From JAUPVS01 sp037139495 (GTDB taxonomy: Bacteria > Patescibacteriota > Saccharimonadia > Saccharimonadales > JAUPVS01): a DNA stretch of 34,858 nucleotides. Shown piece after piece: positions 15,408 to 24,341 of this stretch. The stretch is from positions 1 through 34,858 of the forward strand of contig JBAXGG010000006.1 of NCBI GenBank assembly GCA_037139495.1, written 5' to 3'. Position numbers and translations under genes: made by a program. The notes below the pieces were generated by a model. It searched no databases, was not told the origin of the DNA, and saw only the letters and a program-made list of their open reading frames with translations. Each line of letters opens with the position of its first letter. Position 1 is the first letter of the stretch.

Positions 15408-15509
15408 ATACTTTCCATACAACGCTCGCACGTTCAGAAACAAACAGCACCGAAACGTACATCTTAAGAGGCACAATATAAACTAAAAACGCGGGTACAG
15501 AAAGTATCC
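15406..15509 (+). ncRNA. Possible structured RNA leader of nrdR-nrdJ
   Basis: GGATACTTTC (15406-15415) pairs perfectly with GAAAGTATCC (15500-15509). Inside, GCTCGC (15424-15429) can pair with GCGGGT (15491-15496), with two G-U pairs, and ACGTT (15430-15434) with AACGT (15454-15458). No B12-box sequence of the known cobalamin riboswitch is seen. It lies in a leader of about 190 nt. Confidence 0.4.
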
Positions 15510-15576
15510 AAACGGTTAGGGTCTCTAAGAGTCGCTACGCGAACAAGGCTGTAAATAAAACAAGGAGATGTACTGT

Positions 15577-16047
15577 ATGAAATGCAATCAGTGCCATCAT
15601 CCCGACAGTAAAGTAATCGAGTCACGTGACGTGGCTGACAACAGTGCCATTCGGCGTCGTCGTCAGTGTACTGTGTGTGAATATCGATTCACTACCTACG
15701 AGCGTTTAGAGCGGCCGCAACTAGTCATCATTAAGAATAATGGGGATCGGGAGCTATTCAGCCGAGACAAACTGCTCAGCGGTCTGTATCGGGCTTGCGA
15801 GAAGACTCCGGTCACCAATGTTCAGCTAGAACGAGTGGTAACCGATATCGAAAACCAGCTTTATGCTTATGGAGATATCGAAACTCCATCGTCCAAGGTT
15901 GGTCAACTGGTTATGGAGCAGTTGGCTGCACTAAGTGAGGTCGCTTATGTCAGATTTGCGAGCGTTTACCGACGTTTTAAAGATATCGCCGGTTTCGAAA
16001 AAGAATTATCGCAAATAAGAGATATAAAGGCCAAGGCCAAAATCTAA
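15577..16047 (+). CDS. nrdR: Transcriptional repressor NrdR
   Basis: A 156-aa repressor of ribonucleotide reductase genes. The N-terminal zinc ribbon has Cys3, Cys6, Cys31 and Cys34 with RRRRQC between, the DNA-binding module. Residues about 46-136 form an ATP-cone domain that senses ATP/dATP levels. The start is ATG 15577, because AAGGAG (15562-15567) abuts an earlier ATG at 15568 (too close to serve it) but lies 9 nt from this one, and NrdR proteins begin MKC. It precedes nrdJ by 59 bp with no promoter between them, so the two are probably one transcript. NrdR-like boxes cover its promoter. Confidence 0.95.
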   Translation: MKCNQCHHPDSKVIESRDVADNSAIRRRRQCTVCEYRFTTYERLERPQLVIIKNNGDRELFSRDKLLSGLYRACEKTPVTNVQLERVVTDIENQLYAYGDIETPSSKVGQLVMEQLAALSEVAYVRFASVYRRFKDIAGFEKELSQIRDIKAKAKI

Positions 16048-16106
16048 AACAAACAAACGTACGTGAGGTGCGTTAACACTAAACAAGGGGAAAAAGGGGA
16101 GAAAAA

Positions 16107-18917
16107 ATGGGACAAACTACTAGCTTAGGAATGCGTCGGCTGTTTACGCAGCCTAAAACGAAGGCTTACGATCAGTTAACATGGGTAACTCGCGACTCGG
16201 TTATTACTAATCCGATGACCAACAAACCTGTCTTCGAGCAACTCGGTGTCGAGTTTCCAGAAGGCTGGTCACAGAACTCGATTAACATCGTAGCTCAGAA
16301 GTATTTTACTGGTACACCAGGTACTAAAGACCGCGAAGACGGCCTTAAAAAGTTAATCAACCGTGTCGCCGACACGATTAGTCGCCAGGGATTGCAAGAA
16401 GGTTATTTCGAATCCGAAACTGAAGCCGAAGATTTCCGTGAGGAACTTAAGTATATCCTTGCTACTCAACGAGCGGCATTCAACTCACCAGTTTGGTTTA
16501 ACATCGGTGCACCGAAACGTTCTCAGCAAGCCAGCGCTTGCTTCATTCTTGGTATCGAAGATACTATGCCAGCGATTCTCAACTGGTACACCGAAGAAGG
16601 TATGATTTTTAAAGGTGGCTCCGGCTCAGGCGTGAACCTTAGTCCCATTCGTTCCTCAGTCGAAAAACTCGGTCAAAGTGCCGGCACAGCTTCTGGTCCA
16701 TTAAGTTTTATGCGTGGTGCTGACTCGTCAGCTGGCGCTATTAAGAGTGGTGGCAAGACTCGTCGAGCGGCCAAAATGGTCATTTTGAACGTTGACCACC
16801 CCGACGTAGAAGAATTCATTTGGTGTAAAGCCCGCGAGGAACGCAAAGCCCACGTCTTGCAAGAAGCTGGCTATGACATGAGTCTTGATGGCCGCGACAT
16901 TTACTCTGTACAATATCAGAACGCTAACAACTCGGTGCGAGTTACCGACGATTTTATGCAAGCTGTATTGGAAGATGATGATTACGACCTTAAAGCCGTA
17001 AAAGACGGTACCACCGTCCGAACAGTCAAAGCTCGTGATCTGTGGCGTCAAATTAACCAAGCCGCTTGGGAATGCGCCGACCCGGGCCTTCAGTTTGATA
17101 CCACGATAAACCGTTGGCACACTGCACCTAACGCCGGTCGCATCAATGCTTCCAACCCTTGTAGCGAGTACATGCACCTCGACAACTCAGCTTGTAACCT
17201 AGCATCAATTAATCTTCTCAAGTACCTAAACGAAGATCAAAGTTTTGACATTGAAGCCTTCAAGCATACCGTTGAACTCATCTTCACAGCTCAAGAAATC
17301 CTAGTTGGTTACTCCGAATATCCAACTGAGAGTATTGGCAAAACCGCCAAGGCTTACCGCGAATTAGGCATTGGCTATGCCAACCTCGGTGCTATGCTTA
17401 TGGCTCAAGGTCTGCCATATGACTCCGATGAAGGTCGCGCCCAAGCTGCCGCTGTGACTGCTCTGATGACTGGACATTCTTATGCTACTAGCGCCCGGAT
17501 TGCCCGCCGAGTCGGTCCATTTGCCGGCTTCCGCAAAGACCGCGAAGCCATGCTACGTGTCCTCAAAATGCACCGCGAAGAAGTCAGTAACATAGACGCA
17601 TCATCTGTTAGCGAAGAATTACTAAGTGCTGCTGCCAGCGCTTGGGACGAAGCCGTTGAGCTCGGTTCGCTGTACGGTGTACGCAACTCTCAGGCCAGCG
17701 TTTTGGCGCCAACCGGCACCATCGGCTTAATGATGGACTGTGATACTACCGGTATTGAGCCTGACCTCGGTCTGGTTAAAGTTAAGAAGTTAGTCGGTGG
17801 TGGCACCATGCACATCGTCAACCAAACTGTACCGCGAGCATTGAAGTCACTGGGCTACAACAAGAGCCAGATTGAGGACATAATTACCTACATAGACGTC
17901 GAAAAGACCATCCTAGGTGCGCCTCATCTTAAGAAAGAGCACGAAAATGTCTTTGCTTGCTCAATGGGCGACAACTCGATCCATTACATGGGCCACGTTA
18001 AGATGATGGCCGCCGTGCAACCATTCTTATCTGGCGCCATCAGTAAAACCGTTAACATGCCCGAAGAAGCCACTGTTGAAGATATCGAACAGCTGCACAT
18101 TGAGTCATGGAAGCTCGGCCTCAAAGCCGTCGCTGTTTACCGCGATAACTGCAAGGTTGGTCAGCCACTATCGATGGGCAAAAAAGAAGGAAGTGAAGAG
18201 AAAGCTCCGGCTACAGCCAACGAACTAGCCGAAACTTTAGCCGACCGAATTATTGTTAAGGGCGCTGTTCGAAAAGAAATGCCAAAGACTCGTACCGCTA
18301 AGACCTTCTCATTCACTGTGGCTGACAGCCACGGTTACATGACGGTCGGTGAATACGACGATGGTACTCCCGGAGAAATCTTTGTTAACGTCAGCAAACA
18401 GGGATCGACCCTCAGAGGAATCCTCGATGCCTTCGCTATCAGCGTTAGTCACGGTCTGCAATTTGGTGTACCACTCAAGGATTATGTTAAGTCCTTCACC
18501 AGTATGTCCTTTGCGCCAGCCGGAATTACCGATGATCCAGATATCCGCACGTCATCGTCAATCATAGACTATATCGCCCGCCGACTCGGCCTCTCGTATC
18601 TATCCTTCGACGATCGCCTAGAGCTTGGTTTAGCTTCAATTGAAGATATGCCTGACGAGCAGACCAGCTTATTAGAAGTAGTTACCCAAACAACTATCTC
18701 CGAAGCTTCGGCACAATTACGCCAAGAGGAGCCTGTCCTAACCATTAAGGAAGTTCGAGTTGATGAACTAGCCGCAATCAAGCAGGAAGTCCAGCAGAGC
18801 CATTCTCAGACATCCGACGATAGCGCCCCAATGTGCTTTAATTGCGGAAACCAGACTCAACGGGCCGGCAGCTGCTACGTCTGCAGCTCCTGTGGCTCAA
18901 CCACCGGTTGCAGCTAA
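16107..18917 (+). CDS. nrdJ: Adenosylcobalamin-dependent ribonucleotide reductase (class II)
   Basis: A 936-aa enzyme that makes dNTP precursors using a B12-generated thiyl radical; it needs neither oxygen nor a small subunit. NPCSE (350-354) holds the thiyl Cys352 and Glu354, and Cys145 (SACFILGI) and Cys363 (CNLASINL) are the redox pair. APTGTIGLMMDCDTTGIEPD lies near 536-555. A TSCPD domain fills about 725-830. The C-terminus carries the Cys-rich MCFNC...CYVCSSC...GCS segment, a probable zinc site plus reducing tail. No ATP-cone lies at the N-terminus. AAGGGGAG precedes ATG 16107. No cobalamin synthesis gene is in the window, so B12 is probably imported or scavenged. Confidence 0.97.
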   Translation: MGQTTSLGMRRLFTQPKTKAYDQLTWVTRDSVITNPMTNKPVFEQLGVEFPEGWSQNSINIVAQKYFTGTPGTKDREDGLKKLINRVADTISRQGLQEGYFESETEAEDFREELKYILATQRAAFNSPVWFNIGAPKRSQQASACFILGIEDTMPAILNWYTEEGMIFKGGSGSGVNLSPIRSSVEKLGQSAGTASGPLSFMRGADSSAGAIKSGGKTRRAAKMVILNVDHPDVEEFIWCKAREERKAHVLQEAGYDMSLDGRDIYSVQYQNANNSVRVTDDFMQAVLEDDDYDLKAVKDGTTVRTVKARDLWRQINQAAWECADPGLQFDTTINRWHTAPNAGRINASNPCSEYMHLDNSACNLASINLLKYLNEDQSFDIEAFKHTVELIFTAQEILVGYSEYPTESIGKTAKAYRELGIGYANLGAMLMAQGLPYDSDEGRAQAAAVTALMTGHSYATSARIARRVGPFAGFRKDREAMLRVLKMHREEVSNIDASSVSEELLSAAASAWDEAVELGSLYGVRNSQASVLAPTGTIGLMMDCDTTGIEPDLGLVKVKKLVGGGTMHIVNQTVPRALKSLGYNKSQIEDIITYIDVEKTILGAPHLKKEHENVFACSMGDNSIHYMGHVKMMAAVQPFLSGAISKTVNMPEEATVEDIEQLHIESWKLGLKAVAVYRDNCKVGQPLSMGKKEGSEEKAPATANELAETLADRIIVKGAVRKEMPKTRTAKTFSFTVADSHGYMTVGEYDDGTPGEIFVNVSKQGSTLRGILDAFAISVSHGLQFGVPLKDYVKSFTSMSFAPAGITDDPDIRTSSSIIDYIARRLGLSYLSFDDRLELGLASIEDMPDEQTSLLEVVTQTTISEASAQLRQEEPVLTIKEVRVDELAAIKQEVQQSHSQTSDDSAPMCFNCGNQTQRAGSCYVCSSCGSTTGCS

Positions 18918-19344
18918 ATATTCACTCGGATAGCATCCAACAACCAAATGTTATATGAGCGTAAATAAATAGGATCTGTAGAATAACTTTTTTTTGAAAA
19001 ATAAAAAGTTAAAAACGCAACGCAATATGGAAATATAAAGCAACAGGCTATTGCTACTCACCAGACATAAGCAACATAGAAATGTAAGAATAACAACGTA
19101 ATTTTTTAAATTTTTATTATGTTTTAGTAAATTCTGTGTTTTCTTGAGTCGTCTAAAATATAGCTTCAAAACAGCTTGTATATAAGGGGCAAAGAGAGGT
19201 TATCTATACCGCAAATCGGAAAAATAAACATCTAGAACAAATAATATACATGAAGACAAAGTTTATCCACCAGGATAGCCAGCGTATCAAAACTACCTGT
19301 GCTTTTAGTCTAGTGCTTATGTACTACCTGGTAACAGCCGCATT
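18918..19344. other. AT-rich gap after nrdJ with no convincing gene
   Basis: The stretch to about 19180 is very AT-rich and has a weak AU-rich hairpin (TAACTTTTT 18984-18992 with AAAAAGTTA 19003-19011). A 72-codon minus-strand frame there is low-complexity, Leu/Lys/Phe-rich, and has no ribosome-binding site. A single near-match to a DnaA box (TTATCCACC, 19263-19271) stands alone. No RNA gene was recognised. Confidence 0.5.
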
Positions 19345-19701
19345 CTAACTTCCTAGGTTCTCTACAGAAGCAATAGTTATGAAGCTATCTCCAGCAGTGT
19401 CGGTGTTTTTAAAGGTATTTAAGTCTAAAATATCTAATAGTATCTCAGGCGAGCCACTCTGATGTGTAGCCAAGACTCAGCCGGCTGGTAGTTAGTAAGA
19501 TTGATCAATGTCACGCGAACGCTCACCGTAAGCATTAAGCTCGTAGTTATGGTTTTTAGTGATGGCCAGTAGTAGCGCAAAATCTATTTGAACCTGGGCA
19601 AGGCAACTTAAAAATCCAGATGTCAGGTATTACCGCTGTTAATGCTTTACCAAGATACTGCGAGCTATATCGATGGTATTCAGTTTGGCAGGGTCGGCCA
19701 T
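19345..19701 (-). pseudogene. Frameshifted remnant of an unidentified gene
   Basis: On the minus strand, fragments in different frames join into protein-like sequence. MADPAKLNTIDIARSILVKH (19701-19639) ends in a stop; then QVQIDFALLLAITKNHNYEL; then VTLINLTNYQPAESWL in another frame; then ATHQSGSPEILLDILDL and FKNTDTAGDSFITIASVENL, ending in TAG at 19345. At least two frameshifts and two in-frame stops break it. I do not recognise the family. A TATAAT at 19761-19756 could be the relic of its promoter. The intact fragments have sensible composition, unlike the flanking AT-rich DNA, which is why a decayed gene seems likelier than chance. Confidence 0.5.
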
Positions 19702-19769
19702 AACTCATTCATAATAATCCGTCATTTAACAGATGGCAAAAACAATTGAACGTTAATTATAAGTTAACA

Positions 19770-19798
19770 TTTGTCGGTAGGGTTTAAGATGTTACCAT
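19770..19798 (+). promoter_or_regulatory. Promoter of the thioredoxin-fold gene
   Basis: TTTGTC (19770-19775), 17 bp, TACCAT (19793-19798). The -10 ends 7 nt before ATG 19806, a leaderless layout. The match to consensus is only fair. Confidence 0.4.
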
Positions 19799-19805
19799 AA
19801 GAGTA

Positions 19806-20069
19806 ATGAAAGCCCTGATTCTATATCATCCTAAATCCCAAGAAGCCCGTACCGTCGAGGATTACGCCCGTGATTTTGAGCAACGTAAGGATATGAAGAT
19901 AGAATTGTTGAGCCTAGAGACTCGCGAAGGATCGTCAACTGCAACGCTGTACGACGTCATGCAATATCCAGCACTTCTAGTGATTGACGGCGATGGCCGC
20001 ATCCAAAAAGGTTGGCAAGGACAGGCTATGCCGTTAATGGATGAACTAGCCGGCTACCTACTCGCCTAA
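19806..20069 (+). CDS. Thioredoxin-fold-like protein lacking the CxxC motif
   Basis: An 87-aa cytoplasmic protein. KALILYHPKSQEARTVEDYA has the position of a thioredoxin active-site strand and helix, but HPKSQEAR replaces CxxC. The segment MQYPALLVIDGDGRIQKGWQ fits the cis-Pro loop and the last two strands of the fold, and the protein ends in a helix. With no Cys at the active site, it cannot act as a disulfide reductase; binding or structural roles are possible. It ends 50 bp before ileS, which has its own promoter. The fold assignment is inferred from motif order only. Confidence 0.6.
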   Translation: MKALILYHPKSQEARTVEDYARDFEQRKDMKIELLSLETREGSSTATLYDVMQYPALLVIDGDGRIQKGWQGQAMPLMDELAGYLLA

Positions 20070-20077
20070 ACAAGTAT

Positions 20078-20105
20078 TTGTTCTACGGGGGTGATGGTCT
20101 ATAAT
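20078..20105 (+). promoter_or_regulatory. Promoter of ileS
   Basis: TTGTTC (20078-20083), 16 bp, TATAAT (20100-20105). The -10 ends 14 nt before ATG 20120, leaving a leader of only about 8 nt. There is no room for a T-box. Confidence 0.6.
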
Positions 20106-20119
20106 AACAGATACAAATT

Positions 20120-23026
20120 ATGCCCAATTCAACTAAAAAACACTTCCTAGCTGAAATCGAAGAACAAATGCTAGCCTCCTGGGAAAAGCATCAAACTTTT
20201 GAGAAAAGCTTAGCGCAGCGCAAAAACGCTGAATTATTTAGTTTTTACGACGGCCCACCGTTTGCCAACGGTCAACCGCATTATGGCCACCTCGTTCAAA
20301 CCACCATTAAAGACAGTATTACTCGATACAAAACCATGCAGGGCTACTACGTGCCACGCCGTATTGGTTGGGATACTCATGGTCTGCCAATTGAATACGC
20401 CATCGAAAAAGAACACGATTTTAAGGGTAAAAAAGATATTCTTGAGTACGGTATTGCTAAGTTTAACCAAGAATGCCGCGATTCCGTGTTCAAATACAAA
20501 GACATCTGGGAGTCGATGTTTAAACGCGTCGGTCGCTGGGCGGATTATAGTCAAACTTATGCCACCATGGATGATAACTACATCGAAAGTGTTTGGTGGG
20601 CCTTCAAAACCATCTACGACAAAGGTCTTATCTATAAAGACTTCCGCAGCTCACCTTATTGCCCACGCTGCGCCACTCCTTTAAGTAACTTTGAACTTAA
20701 TCAAGGCTACCAAGATAACGTCTCTGACCCCAGTTTATACGTTAAATTTAAGATAAGAAATAATAGCGTCGGAACAGGGGATGCCTCACTACTAGCCTGG
20801 ACCACCACGCCTTGGAGTTTGCCAGGTAACGCCGCTATTGCAGTTAAACCAGACGCCGATTATGTCTATGTTCAAGTTAAAGATGATGAAGGACAGGAAG
20901 AAACACTTGTACTAGCTCGTAACCGCCTGGAAACTTTGAGTGTGTTGGATTACCATATTGTAAAAGAGTTAAAGGGACAAGAACTGGTAGGATTAGAGTA
21001 CGAACCACTTTTTGATCTCAATAATCTCGATCAGTACGATCACGCCAGCAACCTGTACAAAGTTTGGGGTGCCGAGTTCGTTAGCATCGATGACGGATCC
21101 GGCGTCCTGCACGTTGCCCCAGCCTTTGGTGAGGACGATTTACAGCTCGGCAAAGAGCAGAATCTACCAGTATTATTAACTATTGATGAAAACGGCCATG
21201 TTGTTAGTAACGCTGGTCTACCAGAAGAGTTTGCCGGCAAATTCTTTAAAGCTGCCGACAAAACCATTATTGCCGAACTAACCAAGCAAAATAAAGTTTA
21301 CGCTGCTGAAAACTTCCTTCATACCTACCCATTCTGTTGGCGTTGTGACACGCCACTACTGTATTACGCCACCGATTCCTGGTTAGTTAAGGTCACGGAC
21401 TTTAAGGACGAGCTAGTTAATAGTAATGAAGAAGTTAATTGGACGCCCGGCCATATCAAAGAGGGCCGGTTTGGGAAATGGCTCGAGAATGCCCGTGACT
21501 GGGCAATCAGCCGCAATCGTTTTTGGGGTGCGCCATTGCCAGTTTGGATAACTGACGATGGAGAAGTCGTCGTTATTGGCAGTATTGAAGAGCTCAAAAA
21601 ACGGTCCGTCGATCCAAACAAAGTCAAAGATCTGCACCGGCCGTATATTGATGACGTAGTCATCAAAACAGACTCTGGTAAACTCGCTAAGCGTATCCCC
21701 GAAGTATTTGACTGCTGGTTCGAAAGCGGTTCCATGCCATATGCTCAAGATCACTACCCGTTCCAAAAAAACCAAAACCAGAATTTTCCAACCGCCGACT
21801 TCATCGCCGAAGCCGTCGACCAAACCCGCGGTTGGTTCTACACGCTGCACGTTTTGGCCACAGCGCTCTTTGACAAGCCAGCTTACCAGAATGTTATCAC
21901 AAGTGGCTGGGTAGTCGCTGCCGATGGCGAAAAGCTCAGTAAGAGGAAGAAAAACTACGCACCAATGGACGAAATCTTCGATCAGTACGGTGTTGACTCA
22001 CTCCGTTATTTTATGGCCAGTAGCCCAATTGTTAACGGCGAAGACGTCCGTTTTAGCACCGACTTCCTACGGGACATCCAGCGCAAGGTTTTCATGACTC
22101 TCAACAATATCTACAGCTTCTACAAGCTTTACGCTGATGTTGACGGCTTCCAACCAGACAAACCATTAAACGAGCCAAAGTCCGATAACATACTAGACCA
22201 GTGGATATTAAGCCGACTCAATCAAACTATCGAAGAAACCACCAAATCTATGGATAATTACCGATTAGACAAGGCCACCCGTCCGCTAAACGACTTCTTG
22301 GACGATTGTTCTAATTGGTTTGTCCGTCGTTCGCGCCGCCGCTTCTGGAAGTCTGAGGACGATGGTGACAAAAAGCAGGCCTATGCCACGCTGCACTACA
22401 CGCTGCTAAGAACCTGCCAATTACTGGCACCATTCTCTCCATTCCTACCTGACTATATCTGGCAGAAACTTGCCATAGGCACAAATGCACCGGATTCTGT
22501 TCACCTTAGCGACTGGCCTGTTGCCGGTACAATCAACGCCAAAATTCTGACCGAAATGTCTACCGCCCGCGATATCATCAACCAAGGTCTGGCTCTTCGT
22601 GCTGAAGCTGCCGTTAAGGTCCGCCAGCCACTCGAAGAGCTAATTTACCCCGGCACCGCTCTCACTAAAGAGCTGGAAAACATTGTCGCCGAAGAGGTTA
22701 ATGTAAAGAAGGTGACTAATATTGCTCACCATTCCGATATATTTGTTGATACCACGCTAACGCCGGCGCTTAAGCGTGAAGGACTGATGCGCGACGTTAT
22801 TCGCCAGGTTCAGAACGCTCGCAAACAAGCCGATCTCCAGGTTGACGACCGGATTAAGTTAAGTCTTTTCACTGAAGATAAAGAATTACAAAAATCAATT
22901 GAAGAACACGAAAAAACCATCATGGCCGAAACTTTGGCTATCAGCCTCAGTAAAAAAGAACTCAATGTCGTCAGCACCAGCAAAATCGCCGGCCACGAGA
23001 TCCAAATTTCCCTCCAGAAGTCTTGA
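20120..23026 (+). CDS. ileS: Isoleucyl-tRNA synthetase
   Basis: A 968-aa class I synthetase that charges tRNA-Ile. HYGH (residues 54-57) is the HIGH motif and KLSKR (605-609) the KMSKS motif. GWDTHGLPIE follows the first signature. The CP1 editing domain lies at about 180-400 (LAWTTTPWSLPGN, VLHVAPAFGEDD). Two Cys pairs, CPRC and CWRC, are present. The C-terminal part is the anticodon-binding domain followed by a DUF5915-like tail, typical of the long, eukaryote-like IleRS type. The gene ends in TGA, which shows that TGA is a stop codon here. No Shine-Dalgarno site is visible. Confidence 0.96.
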   Translation: MPNSTKKHFLAEIEEQMLASWEKHQTFEKSLAQRKNAELFSFYDGPPFANGQPHYGHLVQTTIKDSITRYKTMQGYYVPRRIGWDTHGLPIEYAIEKEHDFKGKKDILEYGIAKFNQECRDSVFKYKDIWESMFKRVGRWADYSQTYATMDDNYIESVWWAFKTIYDKGLIYKDFRSSPYCPRCATPLSNFELNQGYQDNVSDPSLYVKFKIRNNSVGTGDASLLAWTTTPWSLPGNAAIAVKPDADYVYVQVKDDEGQEETLVLARNRLETLSVLDYHIVKELKGQELVGLEYEPLFDLNNLDQYDHASNLYKVWGAEFVSIDDGSGVLHVAPAFGEDDLQLGKEQNLPVLLTIDENGHVVSNAGLPEEFAGKFFKAADKTIIAELTKQNKVYAAENFLHTYPFCWRCDTPLLYYATDSWLVKVTDFKDELVNSNEEVNWTPGHIKEGRFGKWLENARDWAISRNRFWGAPLPVWITDDGEVVVIGSIEELKKRSVDPNKVKDLHRPYIDDVVIKTDSGKLAKRIPEVFDCWFESGSMPYAQDHYPFQKNQNQNFPTADFIAEAVDQTRGWFYTLHVLATALFDKPAYQNVITSGWVVAADGEKLSKRKKNYAPMDEIFDQYGVDSLRYFMASSPIVNGEDVRFSTDFLRDIQRKVFMTLNNIYSFYKLYADVDGFQPDKPLNEPKSDNILDQWILSRLNQTIEETTKSMDNYRLDKATRPLNDFLDDCSNWFVRRSRRRFWKSEDDGDKKQAYATLHYTLLRTCQLLAPFSPFLPDYIWQKLAIGTNAPDSVHLSDWPVAGTINAKILTEMSTARDIINQGLALRAEAAVKVRQPLEELIYPGTALTKELENIVAEEVNVKKVTNIAHHSDIFVDTTLTPALKREGLMRDVIRQVQNARKQADLQVDDRIKLSLFTEDKELQKSIEEHEKTIMAETLAISLSKKELNVVSTSKIAGHEIQISLQKS

Positions 23027-23067
23027 CCGCTATCTTTAAAAAGCGAAATAGACAAAGCCAACAGGTA

Positions 23068-23096
23068 TTTACATAAAGCTTCCAATCTGTTAATAT
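23068..23096 (+). promoter_or_regulatory. Promoter of rplU
   Basis: TTTACA (23068-23073), 17 bp, TAATAT (23091-23096). The -10 ends 12 nt before ATG 23109, so the leader is about 5 nt. Confidence 0.5.
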
Positions 23097-23108
23097 CCTT
23101 TGGTACCT

Positions 23109-23417
23109 ATGAAAAAAGCAATCATCGCCACAGGCGGCAAACAATACGTTGTAACCGAAGGAGAGACCCTTGAGGTAGAGCTATTACATGCCGACAAAAA
23201 GACCGTCAGTTTTGACGCGCTTTTAGTTATCGATGGTAACAAAACTAATGTTGGTACTCCAATTGTCAAAGACGCTAAAGTTACAGCCGAAGTTGTTAAA
23301 GATGACGTCGCTGGGGACAAGGTAACCGCAATTCGCTATAAGCCTAAAAAGCGTGTCCATAAAGTTCGCGGTCATCGCCAGCATCACTCCTTCATCAAAA
23401 TTTCCAAAATAACCTAA
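23109..23417 (+). CDS. rplU: 50S ribosomal protein bL21
   Basis: A 102-aa protein with the bL21 pattern: KKAIIATGGKQYVVTEGETL at the start, VGTPIVKDAKVTAEVV in the middle, and KPKKRVHKVRGHRQHHSFIK at the end, which binds 23S rRNA. A TTG 9 nt upstream is in frame but falls at the promoter, so ATG 23109 is preferred. In many bacteria rplU is followed by rpmA (bL27); here a strong terminator follows, and rpmA is not in the window. Confidence 0.93.
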   Translation: MKKAIIATGGKQYVVTEGETLEVELLHADKKTVSFDALLVIDGNKTNVGTPIVKDAKVTAEVVKDDVAGDKVTAIRYKPKKRVHKVRGHRQHHSFIKISKIT

Positions 23418-23443
23418 TTTAATAACTTTTTAAGGTTTGTATT

Positions 23444-23468
23444 AGACTCAAGTACCTGAGTCTTTTTT
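23444..23468 (+). terminator. Terminator after rplU
   Basis: AGACTCA (23444-23450) pairs with TGAGTCT (23457-23463) around a 6-nt loop, followed by TTTTT. It ends 111 bp before parA. Confidence 0.92.
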
Positions 23469-23579
23469 AATGTCGCACAATATTTTCTACAAAGCGTCGG
23501 CCAGCCTAGCTCAAACGTTGCCGACAGCCCAGTAAGATGGTAAGCTAATGCTTAGATACAGTAGGGGAAAAATAGATAC

Positions 23580-24341
23580 ATGTCACAAACAATTGCAGTA
23601 TTGAATCAAAAAGGAGGCGTTGGCAAAACCACCACCGCTATCAATTTGTCGGCCTACCTACAGAAAATGGGTAAATCAGTGCTTTTGGTTGATCTTGACC
23701 CGCAGGGTAATGCCACTAGCGGTCTTGGATTCGATAAAACTAATTTAGAAGGCGGTTCCTATGAGCTGTTGATGGGACAAATTACCCTTGATCAGGCTGT
23801 ACGCAAGCTGGATAGCAGCGGTATTTATATTATTCCTACTAATGCCAACCTGGCAGCTGCTGAAATCGAGCTAGTAAATAAGTCTAATAGGGAGGTATCT
23901 CTTAGGCAAGTCCTACAGCAGGCGACATACGAATACGTGATTATCGATTGTCCGCCAGCCCTCGGTCTGTTGACGATTAATGCCCTAACCGCCGCCGACA
24001 GTATAATTATACCTGTTCAAGCCGAATACTACGCGTTGGAGGGGCTTGGACAGCTTTTACAAGTATTTCAGCAGGTTAAGCAAAATCTCAATCCCAAGCT
24101 CGAGATTATGGGGGTCCTGGTGACTATGTACGATAGCCGAACTAGCCTTTCAGAACAGGTATTAACAGAGTTAAAAAAGCATTTTAATGACAAGCTATTT
24201 AATACTGTCATTCCGAGAAATGTGCGTTTGGCGGAGGCTCCGAGTTATGGGGAGCCGATATTACAGCACGATAAATGGTCAAAAGGGGCGCGAGCCTACA
24301 AACAGTTAGCCAAGGAGGTAGTAGATTATGGCCAAAAATAA
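23580..24341 (+). CDS. parA: Chromosome-partitioning ATPase ParA/Soj
   Basis: A 253-aa ATPase that binds DNA non-specifically and drives origin segregation with ParB. The deviant Walker A is NQKGGVGKTTTAINL (residues 9-23), Walker A' is VDLDPQGNATSGLG (37-50), and Walker B is IIDCPPALGL (about 119-128). It lacks the N-terminal HTH of plasmid ParA, which marks it as the chromosomal Soj type. GTAGGGGAAA lies upstream, an imperfect ribosome-binding site. It overlaps parB by 14 bp. Confidence 0.94.
   Translation: MSQTIAVLNQKGGVGKTTTAINLSAYLQKMGKSVLLVDLDPQGNATSGLGFDKTNLEGGSYELLMGQITLDQAVRKLDSSGIYIIPTNANLAAAEIELVNKSNREVSLRQVLQQATYEYVIIDCPPALGLLTINALTAADSIIIPVQAEYYALEGLGQLLQVFQQVKQNLNPKLEIMGVLVTMYDSRTSLSEQVLTELKKHFNDKLFNTVIPRNVRLAEAPSYGEPILQHDKWSKGARAYKQLAKEVVDYGQK

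Noticed and set aside
15406..15509. Cobalamin riboswitch upstream of the B12-dependent reductase
   Set aside because: The B12-box consensus and the typical size (about 200 nt) are absent. Only an unclassified folded leader can be claimed.
15623..15632. Palindromic core TCACGTGA inside nrdR, like the centre of parS
   Set aside because: The flanks do not match TGTTTCACGTGAAACA and the site is 8 kb from parB. The core alone occurs by chance.
18951..19169. 72-codon minus-strand frame with a hydrophobic Leu/Phe/Lys-rich product
   Set aside because: It lies in very AT-rich DNA, has no ribosome-binding site or promoter, and its composition follows the base content. It is most likely chance.
19263..19271. 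TTATCCACC, one base from the DnaA-box consensus, in an AT-rich gap 4 kb from parAB, suggesting oriC
   Set aside because: A single imperfect box, with no cluster and no dnaA, dnaN or rpmH nearby. Not enough to call an origin.
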